This document shows, piece after piece, positions 1-19,401 of a stretch of DNA of 64,000 bases; within the stretch, counting starts at the first letter, position 1; each line of letters starts with the position of its first letter. The notes under the pieces are model-generated. The model was not told the DNA's origin and ran no database searches. It was given only the letters and a program-made list of their open reading frames with translations. The stretch covers positions 16,817-80,816 of the forward strand of contig JAVKOQ010000239.1 of NCBI GenBank assembly GCA_031835245.1, given 5' to 3'. The position numbers were made by a program, and so were the translations under genes. Source of the stretch: Balamuthia mandrillaris (lineage: Eukaryota > Discosea > Longamoebia > Balamuthiidae).

Positions 1-19
1 GTTCATTTAACATATATAA

Positions 20-1168
20 ATAACTATTAGTAACCACAACAACACCAACGGAGAAAGAAGTAACGCGGCAGCAGTGGCGGCCGCGTTCAAGAAGCGACTC
101 TCCTCACAACAGCAAGTACTTGGTGGCGCGCTCGCTGCCGGTCACCAACGCGGACAGAGCCCCTTGGCCTCTTCTCCCTCCTCCTTGCCGACCGAAGGGG
201 GTGCCTCCTCTCGCAACAGTTGGGGAGCCCTTCCCTCCTCCTCCTCCTTTCAGCAACAGCAACGGTCCGTTCCCAAGCGCAAGAACAGCAACCCCTGGCA
301 CACCTGGTCGCCCCATTCCTCCTCGGCTGAGGGCAGCACCTCCTGCTCTCTCCCCGCCTCCCCCACCGCCTCCTCCTCCTCCGTTCGCACCGTTCGGTTC
401 AGCTGTGATCCCCCGTCGTTTACGGGCGACGCCTCGACCAAGAGAGAAGAAGCAGGCAACGACCGTGGTGAAGGTGAAGAGGAAGCCAAGTTTTACTACC
501 AACTGCTACTACGACAGCAACAACAACAAGAAACAGTACCTTGTTGGAGCCAACCCCAGCAACCACCTCAAGAGCAACACTCTTTTGCTTCTTATCTTGC
601 TCTTCAAGCTTCTCCCTCTTCCTCTTCTTCTCCCACTTCCGCTCTGGGACAAACCGGTGAAGAAAAGCCTTTAACAAATATGTCTTCCACGGCTCCTATC
701 TCCTCCCCTCCTCCTTCTCCTTCCTCTCGAAACAACAACAAACAGCAAACCTCTCTCCTCGACAATGACGCCTCCACGTTGAGACCCGTCTATCCCAAAG
801 ATCAACAACAGCCACAACCTTCTTCTTCTTTGCTCACCCTCAATCTCTATGCACCCGAAAAGGATGTTGGCATCAAGCTCAAGTTCACCCCGGCCTCAAC
901 CGTGGAGGAGGTTCTCACTCAAACCATTCGTCGTTTGTTTTCGGACTCGCCGGAGGTGCGACGGGTGCCGTGGCGTCTTTGTCGGCGGACCGGCTCTCCT
1001 TCCAGCCACAACAACAAGACGAAGAAGAACAGTGGTTCGTGGTTGCATGTAACGAACCCTATTTCGGACTATATTCTTGCTGATGAGGTCAGGCTCTCTT
1101 TCATCCTCCCTTATCTCGTTCTTTTCTCCTTTTTTCCTTCCTTTGTTACTCCTTCTCACTCTTCTTTT

Positions 1169-1206
<38 letters not shown>

Positions 1207-2213
1207 TTCTCCCTTTCTCAAACAGGAAGAACTCGATGTAATGAAACCAGAGCAAGCCCCCATCCTGATCAAAGTGGTCGTGATGGAGACGCAAGGAACG
1301 GTCACCTGCAGAGTGGACCCGGAGACAACCGTTTGGGAGCTGCTCCAAAACGTGTTGTTCAAAGTGCATGGCAGGGCGGAGCATCCCCTTGATGAGTATG
1401 GGCTGTTCACCGTCGCAGGAAAGCTGCTCAATGAAGAGCATTTGCTAAGCGATTACTCTCTTGTTAACATGGTTTGTTCTCTCTCTCTCTCTCATGTTAT
1501 GTTTTGTTCTCACTTTAAACGATGACAATAACTTTAACAACACCAGTCCAAATTGGAGTTCAAACGAATACCTCAACTGCCAGAAGCAGCGTCACCCTCT
1601 GCTTCAACAACACCGACGCTGAGCGTTACAGTCATCAACCTGTTAGAACTCGAAAACAGGACAGAAGATGGCCAACAACAACAACAAGAACAACTGTTGA
1701 CAAAGCAGATGAGCTTCCCTCTCGATATTTCCGTGTCAGACGTACTCAGCAAGGTCATCAAATTGTTCCCCGTGAAGGATCGTCATCAAGTTGCTTTGTA
1801 CGTTCCCTCGAAGCGGGTTTGGCTTCGTTCGGACAGCACGCTTGCCTCTTATTCTCTTGAGAACGATGTATGTTGTTTTTTTCTTTTCTTTTCTCTGCAT
1901 TTTTGTTGTTGGAGTTAACAAACATTTTTTTAAACAAAGGCGGTGCTCGAAATAAGGCCAAAGTACAGAGAGGTAACGGTGGCTTTACCTGTTCCCACCG
2001 GAGGCAAAGTCTTTGAGACCTACAAATTTGCCGAGGAGGACCCCGCGGCTGCCCTTTACGAGCTTATCCTCTTCAACAATCCTCATATAAGCGACAACTA
2101 CACGGCCTACACACTTTGTACTCGTGGCGGCAATACCTTGGACCCTAAGAAGAGTATTTGGAGCTATGGAACCAACAACAGTAGAGTTAGTTTATCGCTC
2201 TTCTTTCTCGCTC

Positions 2214-2249
<36 letters not shown>

Positions 2250-4247
2250 GCATTAGTTGTTCATTCTCTAATCAGTTTTTGCATCCAACAACCTATAGTT
2301 CGAAGTATTAGGCAAGTTAGAGCCAGTGGTAGTGTACATCAACGGCAGAGAACACAAGATGAACGTGGACTTCACCTCTCCTGTCCACTCCATCGTGGAA
2401 ATGGCCTGTTACAAGTTCAACCTGCTGCCTGTCCTCTCCGTGAACGCTATGGGCAGTGGTGGAGATGACGCTCGTCTCCAACATTTTGTGTTGCACAGTC
2501 CTGCGGGGCCTCTCGTGAGGAAGAGCTCGTTGAGACAACAGGGAGTGCCTACAAACACCACTCTCATTTTGAAGGATTTGAGAGAAATGTCGGGATCGAC
2601 AGGAGAGGCGTCACAGCTCGCTCCGTCTTCCACTTCGTCATCTCCTTCTCCTGCTGTTTCTTCGTCTTCCCCTCCTGCTGTCTCTTCGCCTTCACGCCCT
2701 CTCGCCAACAACAATCTCAACAAAGGTGGATCTAAAGTTGGACCCGGTTCACTGTCTCCTTCTTCCTCTTCTGCTTCGTTATCTCCACCATCTCCTGCTT
2801 CTGCTTTGTCATCATCTGCTTCTTCCTCAACTTTGGAAAGAGGAGAGCCGAAAGAAGTCGAACTCATCACTATAGGCGAGGAAAAAGTAAACATCAAATG
2901 GTTGCCAGCCACTCTCAATATAGGAACAGAAGATGGAAGCTATTCTGGAGACACTTTGGAGACAAACATTTGGGAAGAGGAAGATTCGGCACAAACTGTC
3001 ATCTTGAGCCAGGAAAAAGGCAACGAGGAGGAGAACGACTCGAGCGGCATTACGGCCGCCACGTTGAACAAGCTTGTCAGCTACCTTACCGCTGCTGATA
3101 CCCATGGTTCGATTTTCTTTCTCATTCTCATTCTTATTCTTCACATCTTTCGTATGCCTTTCTCTCTTCCTTCTGTTCTGACTTTACAAAACAAACCACA
3201 AAAAATGATACAGATATTCGTTTCATGAAAGCCATCATGATGACCTATCCCTCCTTCACAAATCCTGAACGCCTTCTCTCTAAGCTGATCGAGCGGTATA
3301 ATGTGCCGGAAGGCTATTCCGCCGCTCACGTCAAGAAGGTCCAGTTCCGCGTGTGCAACGTTTTGAAGCACTGGATCACAAAGTACTTTGACCATTTTGA
3401 TCAGGCTTTGCTTCGCTCTTTGCTCGAGTTTATCAACCAGAGTCTCATCAAAGACGGACATCTAAGCAGCGCGACTACGCTTAACAATCTCATTTGCAAA
3501 AAGGTTTCACTTGCTTATCTTTTGTTGTTGCTATTGTTGTTCTTCTTCTTGTTATTGTTTGTTTTTTTTTTCTTCATGTGTTAACCAATTTTTATATTAC
3601 AGTTTCAGGATCTTCAAAACAAGAACCCAATGGATGAACACAACCAAGCCATGTACTCCGCCAAGGAGAAGCCGCCGCCACCAAACGTAACAACAACTTC
3701 TCCTCCCCTTGTGGACAATAGATCCCCTTCGTTCCTTGTTAACACCCATTTTCTATATCATTGTAGGTCATCAGAAATATCGGCAAAAAACGAAACAAAG
3801 ATAAGTCAAAAAGCAAGATAACACGAGGCTCTGAGATATCTATCTCCCAGTTTCCTAGAAACCTGTGGGAGTGCGATGAGGAAGAGGTGGCCAGACAGCT
3901 CACCATTAATGAGTTTATCTTATACTCGTACGTCTCTTCTCCTAGAGGTTTTATTTTCTCTTCTTTTCTCTGTCTAAACAATTTAACATATGTTTTTAGA
4001 GAGATCAAGACGTCAGAGCTGTTGGAACAAGCGTGGATGAAAAAAGAGAAACAGCACCGATGCCCAAACGTGCTCCGCATGATCGATAACTTCAACCTGA
4101 CCAGCCATTGGATCGCTCATCTCATCCTTCAGCCGCTACGAGTCAAAGAAAGAGCTCGTCGTTGGGAATTTTTCATCAATGTTGCTTCTGTACGTTAGCT
4201 TGTTTCTTTCTGCTTCAACTTGACTTTATTTATTATTGAACATTCTT

Positions 4248-4280
<33 letters not shown>

Positions 4281-4862
4281 GCTTTCAAAAAACATAAACA
4301 GTATCTCTATCAACTCAACAACTTCAACTTGTTGATGTCTTTCATCAGCGGAATGAACAATTCCTGCATTCTCCGTTTGCAACACACAAAAGCCACGTTG
4401 CAAAAGTCCAGCCTCCAAACATTGATCAAGCTGGAGACGTTGATGGCGCATGAGGGCTCCTATAAGAACTACCGCAAGGAACTTCGACGCGTTGCTCCTC
4501 CTTGTATTCCTTACATGTACTTTCTCTTTCTCTCCTTCTCTTCTTCTTCCTCCTCCTCTCTCCTCCTCCTGTTCTTCTTCGTTAACTTGGTTCATTGCAG
4601 AGGCGTTCACTTGTCCGATCTTGTATTTATTGAGGAGGGCAACCCGGACGAGATAGAGGGCCTCATCAACTGGGACAAGCGCAGCCTGGTCTACCGCGTG
4701 ATCGACCTGGTGGGGCAGCACCAGAACATGAGGTACAACCTCACGCATGTGCCAGAGTTTAGCAGCTTCTTCTCCACGGCCAACCTCCCCACCGAGCAGG
4801 AGCTCTTTCAGACGAGCTTGCAGAGGGAGCCGAGAGGAGCGGCCAGAAGTCAGATCTTGTAA
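20..4862 (+). CDS. RasGEF with tandem ubiquitin-like folds (5' partial)
   Basis: This is a guanine-nucleotide exchange factor for a Ras-type GTPase. Exons (approx.): <20-1087, 1226-1471, 1547-1867, 1940-2185, 2299-3106, 3214-3503, 3603-3686, 3767-3927, 4000-4189, 4302-4516, 4601-4862; they sum to 1296 residues in one frame. No ATG lies in frame before the first exon and the frame is open from about 20, so the true start is upstream. A Ser/Gln-rich head (about 260 residues) is followed by about five ubiquitin-fold/talin-F0-like modules (roughly 840-2590), a Ser-rich linker, a REM domain (from TYPSFTNPERLLSKL, exon 3214) and a CDC25 catalytic domain (NLWECDEEEVARQL to the end, with LNNFNLLMSFISGMN and INWDKRSLVYRVI). 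Domain assignment of REM and CDC25 is firm. The ubiquitin-like modules are inferred from repeated beta-strand patterns and LxDYxL-type endings. Several introns carry (CT)n runs. It converges on the PEN-2 gene 114 bp away. Confidence 0.85.
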
Positions 4863-4976
4863 AACTGTTCTCTTTTTTTTTAATAATCCTTTTAAATCTG
4901 TTGCTTTCTCTCTTTAAAACTTTTATATATTTTTTTTAAGAAGAAGTAGTTACAAATCTCTCTTTCCGTTGCGCTT

Positions 4977-5279
4977 TCAAGGGCCTTTAGGGACCCACAA
5001 CGATAACTTATCCCCAGCCTCGCCCATGTCGTTTCTCTTGATGAGGAAGACCAAGGTCCAGGTGAAGAGGACCAACGTCACCAGCAAGAAGCCCAAGAGG
5101 GAGGTCCTCACGTAAAAACGGACTTCGGCAGGGCAGCTGGCCCGACGAATGTACTTCCGAAGGTAGACGTAGTTGACCAGCCAGAGAAAGGGGAGAAAGA
5201 AGAAACCGGCTATGAACATGCCCTTGGAGACCTTGCGCAGGCCCTCGTTGGTTGCTCGCGGATCGCCGTCGCTCATCAT
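4977..5279 (-). CDS. PSENEN: Gamma-secretase subunit PEN-2
   Basis: This is an intronless gene of about 100 residues, the usual PEN-2 length. PEN-2 is the small membrane subunit of gamma-secretase that promotes presenilin endoproteolysis. The sequence shows the family block FLPFLWLVN in the first hydrophobic segment, a second segment LLGFLLVTLVLFTWTLVF, and the C-terminal D-x-LS-x-x-x-P pattern (GDKLSLWVPKGP). Two ATG codons lie side by side (5277-5279 and 5274-5276); the upstream one is taken as the start, and the frame above it has no further ATG. It lies downstream of PCID2 on the same strand with a 197-bp spacer. Identification is confident from these conserved blocks; a database comparison was not possible. 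Confidence 0.93.
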   Translation of the reverse strand: MMSDGDPRATNEGLRKVSKGMFIAGFFFLPFLWLVNYVYLRKYIRRASCPAEVRFYVRTSLLGFLLVTLVLFTWTLVFLIKRNDMGEAGDKLSLWVPKGP

Positions 5280-5476
5280 TTTTGTCGTTTCTTTCTCTCT
5301 TTCTTTTGTGTTTTCAAATTTTGTCAATATTTTTTCCTTTTTTAACTCAAGTTTTCAAAAATACGAAAAAATATTCAATTATCATCGATTGGTGATGTTT
5401 TGTGCCTAACCGTTAAAATATTCTATAAATTTTCCACAATTTTAATAATGTTTATGAAACTATTTTATTCAAAGTT

Positions 5477-5724
5477 TTACGAGAGGAAAGTATGCGGAGG
5501 AGGGAAAGCATTGTTGGCGCTGACCACAAGAACGCCCATCTTGTGGGAGAGGTACCCTTTGATGTAGCCCTGGTAGATGAGGTTGGCGAGGATGCACTCG
5601 ATCTCTTCCTTCTCTTTGTCGACGCCCATCCACGATAGAGCCGTTTGGAAGTCGGACAGGGCCAATTTGGTGTTGTTTCTTATCATGAAGCTGTTGAGAG
5701 GGACAAAGCAAAAGAGTAAGTCAG

Positions 5725-5771
<47 letters not shown>

Positions 5772-6657
5772 AAACAGAGAGAAGCGAACAAGGGAGAGAG
5801 AGAGCGAGAAGAGGAAAGAGAAAGAGAGAGAGAAGAGAAAAAGCGAGAGAAGAGAAGAGAAAGAAAAGAGAGAGAGAGAGAGAGGGAGAGAGAAGAGAAA
5901 GAGACGTACACTCTTTTGAAGAGATTGCGATAGGTCAGAAACTTGAGCTTTTCCAGGATAAGATAGATGCCCTTCTGTATGAACAGCTCCTGGTGCTTGG
6001 CCAGCGCTTCATTGAACGCCAACAAGTTGCCTCTCCGAATGGCAGCAATCAACTCGCTAAAGTGGTCCAGAGAATACTTTTCGAGGAGGTATTGACTAGG
6101 CAGACGACCCGCCAGCAGTTGACAAGGGATGAGATAGGTGAGAATCAGACGTTTGTTCTTTGGGCTACGTTGAGTGCATTTATAGAAGGCAAAGGAGAGT
6201 TCCTCCCTGGCTTTTTTGTAGTCGCCATGAAACATGGAGAGACGACCCACAAAGTAATTGTAGGTCACGCTGTCTGCCTTCGGAAACTTTTCCAGGGGAG
6301 GAAAGCCCGGACCGGTCACGTAGGCTATCAAGTTCTTGCACAACCTCAAGTTGTTGAGCTAAGGAGAGAGAAGAGAAAAGGAGAGGAACAATGTTAAGAG
6401 ACAAGAAATGAAGAGAACGAGTAAGGAGAAGCTTACTCCGAAATAAATTTTGAAAAGGTTGTTGATGATACAGAGAGAACCCCACTTCTTGGATTGGTTA
6501 AGCGCACTTCGATCCGTCATTGTGATAGGAAAGCAGCGTTTGATGACTCGTTCGGCGTCTTCTTGTTTCTCCAACTTTTGACCTCTGCTTGCTAGAATGT
6601 CATCTGCCTGTGGCATAATAATCGACACAACATGAGCTCATTTGGAGCGAGGAAAGA

Positions 6658-6702
<45 letters not shown>

Positions 6703-6948
6703 TAAAGACTGACAGCAACAAAGAGAAGAACGAATGGAAAGAAGAAAGCAAAGAACGACCAAAACAAGAAGAGAAGGATTGGGAGGAAAAAAAGGCGTAC
6801 GCCAGCAGCAACAACTCTCAAGTTGACCAACAAGCAGCGAAGAACGGGCAACATCCAATTGCCTTCAGAGTCTTTGAACACTCGCGTGAACGCGCTTTAC
6901 CAGGACCACCAATAAAAACATAAGTGAGTATTTGGTGTTCTTTGGGTG

Positions 6949-6982
<34 letters not shown>

Positions 6983-7027
6983 CAGGGTCGTTGTCGGTCG
7001 CTTACAGAGAGATATAAAGAGAGAAGG

Positions 7028-7063
<36 letters not shown>

Positions 7064-7449
7064 GAGAAGAGACGGACTTGAAGCATGTGGCACAGTGCGA
7101 GTAGGCCTCCAAGTAGTACTGGTCGAGGAGGTAAGGCAAGGAAAGGAGATGGCTGGCTATCAACTCGTCGTATCCTGCTCCGAGCACTTCGCATCTGCTT
7201 TCAATATTTCGCTGTGTTTATGACCACAACAACAACAACAAAAAAATAAAAAAATGAATCAATCCACCATTCGCTCAAAACATCACTTTTCGAAGCGGGA
7301 AAAAGAAAGAGAGTTACCTCTCGACGAACATCATTCAATAGCGCTGTGGAGGTGGTTTCAGTGTTCAACAGGGAAGCCAGAGCCGACCCATCCTGCTGGC
7401 GCGTGGCCTGCGCGACCTGTTGCAAGTATAGCTGCAGCGCTCTGCTCAT
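5477..7449 (-). CDS. PCID2: PCID2/Thp1-like PCI-domain protein (TREX-2)
   Basis: This is the homologue of PCID2 (yeast Thp1), the PCI-domain scaffold of the TREX-2 mRNA-export complex at the nuclear pore. Six exons: 7449-7318, 7211-7078, 6894-6801, 6607-6437, 6358-5910, 5690-5477, giving 397 residues against about 399 in animals. Diagnostic blocks seen: KKWGSLCIINNLFKIYF, VTYNYFVGRLSMF, KNKRLILTYLIPCQLL, EALAKHQELFIQKGIYLILE, KLKFLTYRNLFKRV and ILANLIYQGYIKGYLSHK near the C terminus (winged-helix part of the PCI domain). The start is the first ATG of the frame, at 7449. Introns hold (GA)n on the plus strand, that is (CT)n in sense. It is divergent from the FYVE-GTPase gene across an 818-bp A-rich spacer. 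Confidence 0.95.
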
Positions 7450-8267
7450 CTGTTTTTTGGTTTGCCTCTCTCTTTCTACTTTCCTTGGGCCTGTCTGATG
7501 TCGACACGAAACCAACACCTATTAGGTTGTCCTCGTCGTCGACACAAAACTGCAAACAGATCGTAGATATCCAATAAAAATTCAGAGAAATGTGGTGGAA
7601 ACGCATCGATCCCAAAAGAGCCCCAGCAACTTCGCAACCGAACCACGAAACTTGGGCGTGCGCAAAAAAAAAAAAAACAAACAAACAAACTCCGCTTGCT
7701 TTCTTTTTCTCCCTCCCTCTCTCTCCTGCAACGAAAAAAAAAAAAAAAGTAGCAGCTAACCCGACAACAACAACGAAAAAAGAGTAGTGGGTGGCAAGGG
7801 GGGTGGGTTCGGATTGAATCAAAAAAAAAAAGTAGCAGTTTTTACGTAGCGCAAAGAAAGTTGTTGATCCACTCCACAAAAACAAAAAACAAAAAACAAA
7901 AAAAAAAAAACCGACTACACAAAAAACCCAAACCAAAGGCCTGGTCTGTTTGTTTTTTTGAATCCTTTCGAAAAAGAGGAAGAGGAAAAAAACGAAATCG
8001 AAGCAAACAAAAAACTTTTTGTTTCAAAGAGAAACAAAGAAGGTACGAACAAGCTTTTTTTTTTTTATTAATTTATTATTTTTTTGAGAGCTCTAAACGA
8101 ACCACAAAAAAAAAAAAAAGTAGTCGTAGATTCCTTTCTCGAAACGAGTTGACAAGGGGGACCAAACAAGAAAAATCAACCACCAAAGGGGAAAACAAAA
8201 AGCAGTTGCAAAACTTAACCAACGACAAAGGATTGCCCTTCTCCTCCCCCACCCAAAAATAAGTAAC
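7450..8267. promoter_or_regulatory. Divergent intergenic region, A-rich
   Basis: This is an 818-bp spacer between two divergently transcribed genes (PCID2 on minus, FYVE-GTPase on plus). It is dominated by poly-A and CAAAA runs (for example 7664-7690, 7733-7748, 7878-7910, 8104-8120) with short CT patches. Open frames here are translated homopolymers (Lys/Phe-rich) and are not believable proteins. It presumably carries both promoters and the 5' UTRs. A pair of GTCGACA-type words sits at 7499-7506 and 7538-7545. No further structure was recognised. Confidence 0.5.
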
Positions 8268-11200
8268 ATGAAAGCAGCAACAACCGCTCCTGGTTCGACG
8301 AGCAGCAGCACTAGCTCTCCTCCTCCCCCTCCATCTTCTTCTCCTACTGCCCCTCCTAGCACCGCTTCCGCCATTGTGAGCAAAGGTTTGATTATTTTTT
8401 TTTTCGTTGTTTCCATCTTTTCCCCCCTCTTGCAAGCATGCTCTTTATCTTACTCGGTTCCTCCCATTGGGTTGGTAAACGACAGCTCCTGTGAAAAGGG
8501 CGGTTTGGGCAGAGGGCGATGATGCCCTCCGTTGCTACAAGTGCCACGCTGACTTTGGAGTCATATTTACCCGTCGCCATCATTGCCGTGGTTGTGGGCA
8601 AGCTTTCTGTCATGAGTAAGCTTCTCGTTCTCGTTCTCGTTCTCGTTCTTCTTCTTGCCTTCCTTCTTCCTTCTTCCTTCTTCCTTCTTCCTTCTTCCTT
8701 CTTTTTCCTCTTCCTCTTCCTCTTCCTCTTCCTCTTCCTCTTCCTCTTCCTCTTCCTCTTCCTCTTCCTCTTCCTCTTCCTCTTTCCTCTTCCTCTTCCT
8801 CTTCCTCTTCCTCTTCCTCTTCCTCTTCCTCTTCCTCTTCCTCTTCCTCTTCCTCTTCCTCTTCCTCTTCTCTCTCTTCTCTTCCTCTTCCTCTTCCTCT
8901 TCCTCTTCCTCTTCCTCTTCCTCTTCCTCTTCCTCTTCCTCTTCCTCTTCTGAATGCGTCCTTTTACTTTGTGACCCTCCTCTCGTCTTTCTACGCCCCT
9001 GCTTCTCTGTCTCAGAGTTAACCATGTCTTGTTTGAATATAACAGCTGCAGCCAATATTACTTCCCGTTTCCTCCTGAGTATGGCTACATAGAACCCCAA
9101 CGTACTTGCTTGAAGTGTTATCAACACCTTTCCTCTAACTACATTGATGAAGTTGAGCCTCCTGTCATGATTCTTCCCCCTACTCCTGTTTTGGTATCTC
9201 TCTCTCATCTCTCAGTCTACCCTGTCTGCCCCTTCTCACATGAGGTTTCAAATGATAAAGGAGGAAGAAAAGATGAAAGAACTTAGCTCAGAATCTGTCA
9301 CTCCCGCTCTGCTCAAAGCGATGGCTGCGTTGGACGATGCCATGCGCGAGTACGAAGTGGAGAAGGGTAAAGGCACACCGGCCGAGATCTCTTGCCTCCG
9401 CAATCTCATCAACCTTGTAGAAACCAACAAAGCCAGGCTCTACAGATTTGAGGAAGCAAAACTTGTACATTTATTGGAGTTATTGTTGGAACAGATCTAT
9501 TTTGGATCCCAGTTTGAAAAGAGGGTGGTTGATGCGTTTATGAAGTTTATCGAACGAGGTGGCTTTTTTTCATTTTGCTTCTACCTTCATTCTCCGTCTT
9601 TCTTACTCATATTCTTTGCGATACATCAGATTCGTTGATAGCGGTACTGCACAAGGTGGACCTTCGCAAGTTGGAATTCGGTCGGCGTTATCTAGCGATA
9701 CCCACCTCTGATTCTCGTAGAAAACAACGTTATTTCAACCAATTCCTCAATGTACTTTCCTTCTTTTGCTCATAGTTTTTGACTTTTGTTGTTTATTTTT
9801 GAACTCACTTGTCCTTTACACCAATAGTTTTGTAAATATTTCCAATTGGATGCACTCGTTTTTTCAAGCAAAGATGAAAAGTTCATTGAGGATTTGAGAA
9901 ATTATGTTGCCACATTGCCCTTCGAAGCACAAGGTATTTTGCTGTACCACGTTTTTGCGTAACATTCACTCATGCTTGTTTCTCCCTCTCCTCTTCTATT
10001 CATTTCTTCTGTTGCTGATACAACGAAGATGTATTTCCGGGACTGAAGAGTTCAGGGGCAAGATCGCATACCAGACTCGCTCTTAACCTTCTGAACGAGA
10101 GAATGCCAGAAGGAACAGATGTATGCTTCTCTATCTCTTTTTGCCTTATATCTTTCATTTTAAACGTTTTTTGTCTCAATATTGGCTCCATTTTACTAAT
10201 TATTTTGCAGAGGCTTTCTGTACTTTTAGTGGGCAAAACGGGTGTTGGCAAAAGCACCATTTTCAATGAAGGTAACCTTTCTTAAGTTTTCCTTTTTCAA
10301 TTTACATTATCCTTTTCTTCTTTTACTTATCCTTTTATTTTCAGTGTTGAACAACATACCGGGTACAGATTCATGGTCCATCGAAGCGCCAGGTGGCACC
10401 AGCGTCACCGATGAGCTCAAGACGGCATCGAGGCACGTAGGTGATAAGACTCTCACTCTCATCGACTCTCCTGGGCTAGATTGTAGCAGTAAGATGCAAG
10501 GTTCGCTTCTCTCTTTGCCTCTCATCTTTGTTTGCTTCTTTTTTAACTAAACCCTTCTTTTCACTCCTCTAAACAAAAACAACACAAAAGGATATGTTTG
10601 GGAAAGGTTGGTGGCAAGAATAATGGACGGGTTTGATGAGTACAATCCACTCCCACCCATCAACGTCATTTGGTATTGCATTCTCTCCGCCACGAACCGA
10701 TTGGACAGCGTGGAGGAGGAGTGGATCCGAACTTTTTCTCAGTTTGTCCCCGTTGTTCTCGTTCTCACCAAAGCTTCCTTCTGCAACACTCAACAATTTG
10801 AAGAATGGTAACTGTTCCTTTGCTATGTCTCCCTCTTTTTTCTCTTTCTTTTAAAAACATCGTATCTCACAAAACATTTCTTACACAAAAGGTTGGAAGA
10901 TAGAGACCCACCATTGACGGCCTCGCGCATCATAAAGCTTCATGCTCGGCCAACGATGTTGTTGGAGCAAGCGGGTGGAGCGGTGGTACCCTCCTTTGGC
11001 CTGCCGGAGCTTATAGAGGAGACTGTGGACCTACTCGCTGACTCAGAGAGCAAGAGGACCTCCTACCTGGCTTGCGTGAAGGAAACGGCAGAGGCAGACC
11101 TCATCCGTAAACAAAGGATCAGCTTGGGTTGGATTGGTGTGTATCTTGATTCTCCCTTGTAGTCCTTCTGTCTTCTTTCCTTTCCTTTTCTTTACGTTCA

Positions 11201-11831
11201 TTGTGTTTTTTTTTTCAGAATTACTAACTTATCTCTCTCTCTCTCTCGCTTCTTTAAATGACATCAGTGACGGCAAGCACAACAGCAGCAGCGATAGGGG
11301 CTGTGCCCATTCCCTTTGCAGATGCAATGCTGCTGATCCCCGTCCACGTCGGCATGTTATCAGCTATAAGTCAGACCTTTGGTGCTCCTTTGGATCGGGG
11401 CTTCCTGACAACAATGGTTGGTGCCATCTTTGGCGGAGGAGGTGCTGCGCTTGGCGGAAGAGCAGTGGTTGCTGGTCTAGTGGAGTTGCTCAAGATTGTG
11501 CCTGGTTTTAACATTGCATCAATGGTTTGTTTCTTCTTATTCTTATTCTTATTCTCCTTATTCTAATCAACTCATTCATGGAAATCAACAGGTTATCAGT
11601 GGAACCACGGCATGCTTTTTCACAGTGGCTCTTGGCTTGAGCTATCTGCAAGTAATGGTGAAGCTGTCTCAGTCCGGCATGTTGGGCACTGATAAGCATT
11701 ACATCCAAGAGCTGGTCATCACCAAGACCAAAGAAACGCTTAGCAAGGGGCAAAGCGAAGTTATGGCACAGTTTCAGCATGAGAGGGAGAAGCTGGGAAT
11801 TTCTAATGCTGATGCGGATGAACTTGTGTAA
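8268..11831 (+). CDS. FYVE zinc finger - GTPase - DUF697 protein
   Basis: Thirteen exons give about 744 residues: 8268-8385, 8486-8615, 9046-about 9190, 9216-9558, 9630-9751, 9828-9933, 10029-10120, 10211-10271, 10345-10500, 10591-10807, 10892-11136, 11268-11524, 11592-11831. An N-terminal FYVE finger (residues about 48-110; WAEGDDALRCYKC, then FTRRHHCRGCGQAFC, then CLKCY) predicts PI3P-membrane binding. After a helical linker comes a P-loop GTPase with G1 GKTGVGKST (about residue 361), G3 DSPG and a G4-like LVLTK. The C terminus matches the DUF697 pattern (AAAIGAVPIPFADAMLLIP, then a glycine-rich membrane-like helix). FYVE and P-loop calls are firm and DUF697 is probable. The junction before 9216 is uncertain: a donor at 9194 would leave only a 22-nt intron, so the real donor may lie about 30-40 nt earlier, which keeps the frame. 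The G4 motif lacks the usual Asp. The intron inside the FYVE finger holds a large CTTCCT array. Confidence 0.85.
8640..8952 (+). repeat. (CTTCCT)n array inside a FYVE-finger intron
   Basis: About 300 bp of CTTCCT hexamers with short CTTCTTCC and TCTCTC interruptions. It fills most of the intron that separates the FYVE core (ending GQAFCH) from its last cysteine pairs. It is pyrimidine-only on the coding strand, so it extends the polypyrimidine tract upstream of the acceptor at 9045. Translations of it (Ser/Leu/Phe or Glu/Lys runs) are spurious. Confidence 0.95.
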
Positions 11832-11989
11832 CAAGGCAAGGGAAGGAACTGTTTGCTGTGTCGCTTCAATAGCTTTCATGGCCGTTTTGCTGTTTATGTT
11901 TGTAAATAATATTTGTTCTTGCCCATGCGTGGCTCTCTTTTTCTCTCTGTTCCTTCTCGCCCATGCGTTGGCGTCTGTTGGTTCTCTAT

Positions 11990-19401
<7,412 letters not shown>

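Noticed and set aside
8567-9208. Long minus-strand frame of Glu/Lys/Arg runs
   Set aside because: It is a translation of the CTTCCT array in the FYVE-gene intron; the plus-strand zinc finger on both sides is conserved.
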